Source of the DNA: Macrotis lagotis | Taxonomy: Eukaryota > Chordata > Mammalia > Peramelemorphia > Peramelidae | Assembly: GCF_037893015.1 (NCBI RefSeq) | Contig: NC_133665.1 | Location: forward strand, 103,631,937 to 103,695,936 | Reading direction: 5' to 3' | DNA: 64,000 nt | Shown here: one piece after another, positions 58,015 through 64,000 of the stretch | How the letters are laid out: each line of letters opens with the position of its first letter | How positions within the stretch are numbered: the first letter of the stretch is position 1 | Notes under the pieces: model-generated | What the model saw: the letters and a program-made list of their open reading frames with translations, nothing else | Database searches by the model: none | What the model was told of the DNA's origin: nothing | Program-made: the position numbers and the translations under genes

Positions 58015-58615
58015 GGGAGGGCGGCGCGGGGTGGGTCTGGCCGCTGGGAGCCGCAGGAAAAGGCGCCCCCGAGACGGGGGTCCGAGGAGCCGCAGGTCGG
58101 GCCTCCGGCCGCCTTGCACGGGCCGCGCTCGTGATTTGTCCTGGGGGGAGGGGAAGAGAAATGGCGCGGCCTCCAGAAGCCGCCTCGGCTGCGCCCCACC
58201 CGCTGAGCCCGTCGGTGGGCCACGAGGAAACTGAGGCAGCCAAAGGTCAAGTGCCGCCGAGGGTCATCCGCCCGTGTCTGAGGCCGGATTTGACCTCCAG
58301 CCCCAGCTCCGTCCCTAGCCCCCCTGGAGGGCAGGAGCAGGGCCACCCTGGAGGGCTTGTCCTGGTTAGAGATTCAGGCCGGGAGCAGCCCCCTCAGTAT
58401 GCCCGGCTTCCCCCCAGACTGTCTGCTTAGCCGCAGCCCGACCTGCCGGGGGGCGTGAAGGCGTGCCTGGGGGGGGTGAACTGGACCCTAGGAGCCCCTT
58501 TTCTTCTATTGGACCAGTCTGGACCATTTTTTCCCACCACTTTTGAGCCCCTGAGACTCCAATCTAGTGATGCCAATATCAAGTCACCTGTGTGGCTATT
58601 TCCGACCCCCCCCCC

Positions 58616-58616
58616 A

Positions 58617-58652
<36 letters not shown>

Positions 58653-58955
58653 CCTCTCTCCCCCCTGTCTCTGTCTCTCTCCCTTGCTCCCTCTCTCTCT
58701 CTCTGTCTCTGTCTCTCTCTCTCTCTCTCTCTCTCCCTCTCTCCCCCTGTCTCTGTCTCTCTCTCTCCCTTGCTCCCTCTCTCTCTGTCTCTCTCTGTCT
58801 CTGTCTCTCGCTCTGTCTGTCTCTGTCTCTCTCTCTCTCTCCCTCTCTCCCCCCTGTCTCTGTCTCTCTCTCCCTTGCTCCCTCTCTCTCTGTCTCTCTC
58901 TCTGTCTCTGTCTCTCTGTCTGTCTCTCCCTCTCTCTCCCGTCTCTGTCTCTCTG

Positions 58956-58988
<33 letters not shown>

Positions 58989-59203
58989 GTCTCTCTCTCC
59001 CTCTCTCCCCCCTGTCTCTGTCTCTCTGTCTCTCTCTCTCTCCCTTTCTCTTCCTCTCTCCCCCGTCTCTGTCTCTCTCTCTCTGTCTCTGTCTCTCTGT
59101 CTCTCTCTCCCTCTCCCCCCCCGTCTCTGTCTCTCTCTCTCTCCCGTCTCTGTCTCTCTGTCTCTCTGTCTCTCTCCCCCCTGTCTCTGTCTCTCTCTCT
59201 CTC
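58616..59203. repeat. Roughly 590-bp pyrimidine tract (TC/TCTCTG)n with higher-order repeats
   Basis: Uninterrupted C/T strand apart from scattered G (GTCTCT). CCCTTGCTCCC recurs at 58681, 58767 and 58872, showing an 86-105-base higher-order unit. It opens three long artefactual Ser/Leu-rich plus-strand frames and an Arg/Glu-rich minus-strand frame, none of which is a gene. Confidence 0.97.
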
Positions 59204-59240
<37 letters not shown>

Positions 59241-59252
59241 CATGTGTGTGTT
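59204..59252. repeat. (TA)n and (TG)n microsatellites
   Basis: TA units 59204-59219, then TG units 59223-59252, directly following the pyrimidine tract. Confidence 0.95.
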
Positions 59253-59345
59253 GTCTTCCCCCATTAGATTGTCAGCCCTTTTTCTTATTTGTGTCCTTAT
59301 AGCTTAGCAAAGAACCTGGGCCATAGTAGGTGCTTAATATTTGTT
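59253..59345 (+). repeat. Tail of a CR1/L2-like dispersed repeat
   Basis: CCCCCATTAGATTGTCAGCC...GGGCCATAGTAGGTGCTTAA. Confidence 0.6.
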
Positions 59346-59683
59346 TATCGATTTAAAATCACCTTATATATATATAAAAACACCATATATAATAAAAACA
59401 CAAATATATGCTATATTTGCATTGGTAGCATTCATATAAAGTGCTCTACTATGTTTTGAGCAAATCCAAGTATGAAAATTTAAACTTAGAAATAGACATA
59501 TTTAGACCCTTAGGGCTAAGGAGAACTTTAGATTTCCAGGCTACTTAATTTTAAATTTTGGAATTATTTACAAAAGGATTTGTTATATTATCAAATAATT
59601 TATAATAGAACTCTTAAATAGTAAACTCCCTTACTATGTTTAATAGAGGATTTGATTTCTAAAAAACTGATATGCCTCAAGTT

Positions 59684-59850
59684 TTTTTTTTCTTTTTTTT
59701 TTTTTAGGTTTTTTGCAAGGCAAATGGGGTTAAGTGGCTTGCCCAAGGCCACACAGCTAGGTAATTATTAAGTGTCTGAGATCAGATTTGAACCCAGGTA
59801 CTCCTGACTCCAGGGCCGGTGCTCTATCCACTGCGCCACCTAGCTGCCCC
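59684..59850 (-). repeat. WSINE1-like SINE, antisense, in SEC22C intron 1
   Basis: Nearly consensus body to GCGCCACCTAGCTGCCC. CTCAAGTTT on both sides (59676-59684, 59850-59858) is the target-site duplication. Confidence 0.94.
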
Positions 59851-60224
59851 TCAAGTTTCTTTTTTTAAAGGACTATAATTCCATAAATCTGTATGTATAG
59901 CCAGCTTTTATTATTATTAAGGTGAATGGAGTTATGTCAGTCTTTTGAGAATATTTGATTTTGTCAGAATTGTCTTTAAAAATTTCTGTGTCCCCCAAAA
60001 TTCATCACCCTGCAAACAAGCTGCTCTGAAGACATATGATCAAGGACTTAGGATTGGGGATAATACAGATGAATAGAATGTGTTAAGCAGTAATATCTCA
60101 GTTATTGGTTCATTTGCTTTAAATGAACTCTTACTGCCTAAAACACAGTAAAAATGACTTTTTTCCATTGTCTCCTGATGGAAGCACTAAAAATCATCAA
60201 TGAAGGGTAAAGAATTAAGGGGAG

Positions 60225-60371
60225 GGGCAGCTAGGTGGCACAGTGGATAGAGCACCGGCCCTGGAGTCAGGAGTACCTGGGTTCAAATGCAGCCTCAGAC
60301 ACTTAATTACCTAGCTGTGTGGCCTTGGGCAAGCCACTTAACCCCATTGCCTTGCAAAAACTTAAAAAAAA
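60225..60371 (+). repeat. WSINE1-like SINE, plus strand, in SEC22C intron 1
   Basis: GGGCAGCTAGGTGGCACAGT to CTTGCAAAAACTTAAAAA. Flanked by AAAGAATTAAGGGGAG at 60209-60224 and 60372-60387. Confidence 0.96.
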
Positions 60372-61535
60372 AAAGAATTAAGGGGAGAGATGGAGAACAA
60401 AATGACAAGTTGTCTCCTGAGCAGAATCAGAAAACCACAGCATGTTAAGAGTTGAGAGGGACTTTAGAAAGAAATTACAGAAAAATAAACTTCAGGTTGA
60501 TAGGACAAACTTCCTTATAATTACAACTGTGTCAAAATGGAAGGGACTACCTTTCAAGGAGTTTCCCAACATTAGACTGACCACTTGGGAAGATTGTAAG
60601 GAAAATTCCTGTTTGAAGATAGACTTGAAAATGATTGTTGAAGTCTTTTGTTATTCCAGGATGCTGATTCTTTAATCTATATTGGTACTATGAAAACTTC
60701 TTTTGACCCAAAACAACCTATCTGTAAAATAGGTAATTTTTTAGTAATGGAATGAGATTTGCTTATATAGACTGGTAATACTTTAATTTTTTAAAGTGTT
60801 CTTATTTATATTGATGTCTTTAATGATGTTTTTATTAAGTGTCTATAGATATTTTTGAACTCTAAATGAAATTATATTTTTAAGGGGACTAATCCTAGTT
60901 TGTTTTAGACTTCCTCACTAAATTTAGTGTTTTGTAGCATTAATTGGTTAATCACTTAGAACCTGTAAAGAGGGGTGTCTTGCATCTTCAGTCCTAATTT
61001 ATGTGAAGAGATTTATGCCCTGATGTTTTTTAGCAGATGTAAATGTGTTTCTGAATTATGATATTAATAAAAAATATAAATTAGTTGTGAAGAGTTCCTA
61101 GAGACTATTGAATTAAAGGTATAAACTAGACACATACAAAAAGCAGATGCTGCTGCATGGGTAATGTCTTGTGGATGCTTGAAGATAAGTCTGACTCCAT
61201 GGGGCTGCACTAAAACAGCAAACCAGCTCAGTGATAGAGTAGTTCCTAACAAGCCCCAATAGAGTCTTCTCTCTTCACCTTCCCCCCCCCCACTGCCTCT
61301 TTCCACTAGATTGTGACCATTTGAATTTAGGTTGGATAATTTAAACTTTCCAATGGTTTTGTAGTAGCATTGAGAGTTAACAAATTAGAAACCTGAAGAA
61401 AAGGCAGACTCAAGGTTCTTTCTACAAGGTAATCCACACCTTCACACCCCCACCTAGGGCAATTTGAAGTCTGGTAGAGTTTTACACATACCAAAGGAGA
61501 ACTTCATGATGACTTCACAAAAGGAGAGGATTTCT

Positions 61536-62302
61536 TTCTTTCTTTTTTTTTTTTTTTTACAGAATATCATATTTTATTTTTTTTATTAAAAATTTTATTT
61601 ATTTTGAGTTTTGCAATTTTTCCCCTAATTTTACTTCCCCCCACTCCCCACAGAAGGCAATTTGCCAGTCTTTACATTGTTTCCATGGTATACATTGATC
61701 CAGATTAAATGTGATGATAGAGAAATGATATCCTTAAGGAAGAAACATAAAGTATAAGAGACAGCAAGATCAGACAATAAGATATCAGTTTTTTTTTCTA
61801 AATTAACATTAATAGTCCTTGGTCTTTGTTCAAACTCCACAGTTCTTTTTCTGGATACAGATAGTATTCTCCACTGCAGACAGCCCCAAATTGTCCCTGA
61901 TTGTTGCACTGATGGAATGAGCGAGTCCATTAATGTTGACCATCACCCCCATGTCACTGTTAGGGTGTACAGTGTTTTTCTGGTTCTGCTCATCTCACTC
62001 AGCATTAGTTCATGCAAATTCCTCCAGGCTTCCCTGGAATCCCGTCCCTCCTGGTTTCTAATAGAACAATAGTGTTCCGTGGCATACATATACCACAGTT
62101 TGCTAAGCCATTCCCCAACTGAAGGACGTTTACTTGATTTCCAGTTCTTTGCCACCACAAACAGGGCTGCTATGAATATTTTTGTACAATTGATATTTTT
62201 ACCCTTTTTCATCTCTTCAGGGTATAGACCCAGTAGTAGTGTTGCTGGATCAAAGGGTATACACATTTTTGATGCCCTTTCGGCATAGTTCCAAATTTCT
62301 CT
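61536..62302 (-). mobile_element. L1 3' end, antisense, young, with open ORF2 C-terminus
   Basis: 767-base truncated L1. Minus-strand frame (to 61943) keeps the ORF2p C-terminal region uninterrupted: IPFDPATLLLGLYPEEMKKG, FIAALFVVAKNWKSSK, LWYMYATEHYCSIRNQEG, LHELMLSEMSRTRKTLYTL. Compare placental L1 blocks IPYDPAIPLLGIYPK and MFIAALFTIAK. Flanked by AAAGGAGAGGATTTCT (61520-61535) and AAAGGAGAGCATTTCT (62303-62318). Confidence 0.95.
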
Positions 62303-62319
62303 AAAGGAGAGCATTTCTA

Positions 62320-63190
62320 AGGAGCTATGAGTTTACCTTGGTTCATGTGAACTCTCTAAGTTTGAACCCACTATCCCTAGGGAGTTTGTGTATATAAGCA
62401 AAGGGAGAAGAACATATCTCAGTTTACTGGAATGATACTTTGTTCTGCCTGTTCTTGCTACTTTAGTAAATACCTGTTGTTAAAAGCTAATCAGCATTGG
62501 CTAACTGATGATTGATTAGTGGAGAGCACATTGTGGGGGTTTTTGAGCCACTGTGTTAGAAATCAGGTCCAATCCTTAAGAATTCTAGATCTCTTAAAGA
62601 AACAAGTAATTACTCTTCTGAGGAAACAGCTTTTCTGTGAAAACTGGAAAGTGATTCCAGAGAGTGTGTTACATTGCAAGTAATCCTCAAGTTTTAGTTT
62701 ACTTTCAGTAACTGAAAAGGTTAATCTATATTTAAAATTTATGCATAAATACAAGTTTCTTGAATTGCCATTGCCAAACACAATTAAAATCACAAGCAAC
62801 TTAAAGGGTATGGGAAGAATCATAGCATCTCTAAAGTTTTGGTTGATTTTTTTTATGTCAACTTCATTTCTGAATTTATCCCACACCCACACAGCAAGCT
62901 TTCCCCTATAACAATTTTAAAAAGACTTAGGCATCTTGTTCTAATCACAATTTGAATGAAAGAAACAGAATGAAAGACATTGATATTATATATGAATGTA
63001 GTGAGTTGGTAAGGAAGGTATATGGTAGGGACCAGTTGAGGTTATAGAACATAGTAGACCCAGTCAGAACAATTTATTGAATAGGGTGATAGCATAGACT
63101 TGTGATTTAGGAAGATAACTGAGAGCGAGGTGGAGAATAGACCAAAATGAGGAGAGACTTGTGGTAGGGAGAACAACCTGAACTTTTTTA
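62320..63190. other. SEC22C intron 1, no element recognised
   Basis: AT-rich, no clear SINE, L1 or exon between the L1 copy and the old-repeat tail at 63.2 kb. Confidence 0.4.
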
Positions 63191-63194
63191 TATG

Positions 63195-63260
63195 TGTTGA
63201 TTTCCCACATCTGAATGTGAGCTCCTTGAGAGAACAGAGACCACTTTGTGTTTCCTGTTA
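63195..63260 (+). repeat. Tail of a CR1/L2-like dispersed repeat
   Basis: GAATGTGAGCTCCTTGAGAG...TATCCTCATTGCTTGG, the same tail as at 59.26 kb. Confidence 0.5.
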
Positions 63261-63451
63261 GTATCCTCATTGCTTGGAGGGAAGAGGCCTGAAGGGGACA
63301 TGAGAAGGGAAGATGGATTCCTCTGTGGTTTAAGTGGGAGCCAGGAAATGAAAGAGAAGGAGCAGTACCCCAAAGAGCCCAGACTCCCTTGGAAGTCAAA
63401 TATCATATGCTGTAACAAGATGTCATTTGTTTCTGTTTTTTTTTTTTTCAG

Positions 63452-63478
63452 GGATCCTCATGAATTCCTTTTTAGAAC
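63452..63478 (+). other. SEC22C: SEC22C 5' UTR part of first coding exon
   Basis: 27 bases between the acceptor (T-rich tract then CAG ending 63451) and the start codon. They include an out-of-frame ATG at 63460-63462 that opens a 32-codon frame overlapping the SEC22C start and ending at 63558. Confidence 0.75.
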
Positions 63479-63660
63479 ATGTCCATGATCCTTTTTGCAT
63501 GTGTGGTACGGGTGAGAGATGGATTGCCCCTTTCTGCCTCCACAGATTTTCATCATAACCAGGACTTTTTGGAATGCAGAAAACGGCTAAAAATGTTGTC
63601 CTTAATTTTGACACAGTTTCCAGAAAGAGGGACTGCAGAAGGACATAACCTCTGTATATA
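63479..63660 (+). CDS. SEC22C: SEC22C first coding exon (partial gene, N-terminal longin domain)
   Basis: The exon encodes 60 residues beginning [20 protein letters not shown] and ending [12 protein letters not shown], plus two bases (TA) of a split codon, then donor GTAAGT at 63661. Residues 5-29 ([20 protein letters not shown]...QDF) and the ERGTAEG segment match SEC22C as I recall it better than the paralogue SEC22A, although the MSMIL start and ECRK..KML resemble SEC22A. SEC22C is an ER membrane protein of the SEC22 family acting in early secretory traffic: an N-terminal longin domain followed by membrane segments, without a canonical SNARE motif. Only the start of the longin domain is here; the rest lies past the right edge. 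The next base being T or C would give Tyr. Exon start 63452 follows a long polypyrimidine tract and CAG. Confidence 0.95.
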
Positions 63661-63829
63661 GTAAGTTAGTATTTTTCTTTTTTAGTAAGTCATTAGCTTG
63701 ATAGCGACACATTAAAACAGTTTTTAAACAAACATGTTCTGTATATTAAGCATTTTAAGTTACCACATCTTGATCAAGTCTTGTACTAAAAATATTGACC
63801 TAGAATTTTAACAATGATTTGAGAATAAT

Positions 63830-64000
63830 AATAGTTAGCAAAGCACTTTACATGTGTCAATTCATTTGATCCTCACAACAGCCCTGTGATATAGGTGATA
63901 TTATCCCCATTTTAGAAACTGAGGCATAGAAAGTTTAAATGAATTGTTCAGGGTCACATGGTCAGTAAGTGTCTGAGGCAAGACTAAATTTTTCTGACTT
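63830..64000 (-). repeat. MIR-type SINE, antisense, in SEC22C intron 2
   Basis: AAAGCACTTTACATGTGTCA, TTTGATCCTCACAACAGCCC, TTATCCCCATTTTAGAAACT, GGTCACATGGTCAGTAAGTG: a good reversed MIR consensus running to the window edge. Confidence 0.88.

Larger units (their letters stand above)
57400..58480. promoter_or_regulatory. CpG island, probable SEC22C promoter
   Basis: Dense CpG and GC content from about 57.4 to 58.48 kb, about 5-6 kb upstream of the first SEC22C coding exon on the same strand, with no other gene nearby. It contains NRF1-like motifs (58004-58014, 57889-57900, 57578-57588), GC boxes and no clear TATA. Both strands carry long open frames with low-complexity Pro/Arg/Ala products, best explained by base composition. 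Assignment to SEC22C is by position and strand. Confidence 0.75.

Noticed and set aside
57575-58430. Long frames of over 200 codons on both strands in the second CpG island
   Set aside because: Opposite-strand open frames with low-complexity Pro/Ala/Arg products are typical of CpG islands. No domain or conserved start was recognised.
58455-59302. Ser/Leu-rich and Arg/Glu-rich frames of 217-270 codons
   Set aside because: They are translations of a (TC/TCTCTG)n tract.
63479-63660. Assignment to SEC22A instead of SEC22C
   Set aside because: MSMIL and ECRK..KML resemble SEC22A, but [22 protein letters not shown] and the SS18L2 neighbourhood fit SEC22C better.

Overview
The window is mammalian nuclear DNA, almost certainly from a marsupial. 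Three abundant CORE/tRNA-type SINE groups (MAR1-like with a BovB-like tail, a short WSINE1-like type, and a SINE whose 3' tail matches an RTE-type LINE in the same window), marsupial-type L1 3' ends, ancient CR1/L2-group LINE debris and MIRs fill most of it. The many well-preserved WSINE1-like copies with clean target-site duplications point to an Australian marsupial such as a dasyurid; that placement is an inference.

Only two host genes can be supported. SS18L2 is complete on the minus strand (coding span 40158 down to 37452): three exons of 69, 77 and 88 coding bases, consensus splice sites, a 77-residue product, a CpG-island promoter (about 39.5-40.44 kb) and an ATTAAA polyadenylation signal at 37052-37057. 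SEC22C begins on the plus strand: its first coding exon (63452-63660) encodes the start of the longin domain, and the gene continues past the right edge. Its likely promoter is a second CpG island at about 57.4-58.48 kb, with a candidate non-coding first exon ending at 57803. The two genes are transcribed away from each other, the arrangement recalled for human 3p22.1, with about 23 kb between their start codons.

Layout: 1-37 kb is gene-poor and repeat-rich, with no exon recognised. It holds a 665-bp duplicated patch (6931-7595 and 16514-17177), a 94-bp inverted repeat (18643-18736 and 20014-20107), many L1 3' ends and nested SINEs. 37-40.4 kb is SS18L2. 40.4-57.4 kb is intergenic and holds a decayed RTE-type LINE (46.14-47.45 kb), a CR1/L2-type LINE split by a young L1, and a short-period tandem array derived from a SINE tail (56.0-56.43 kb). 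57.4-64 kb is the SEC22C promoter, a roughly 600-bp pyrimidine tract, and intron 1 with SINE and L1 insertions.

No CRISPR array, operon or other prokaryotic system is present, and no retroviral element could be identified. The most unusual items are structural: the patch duplication, the inverted repeat, the LINE/SINE tail sharing visible inside one window, and the promoter-proximal pyrimidine tract.
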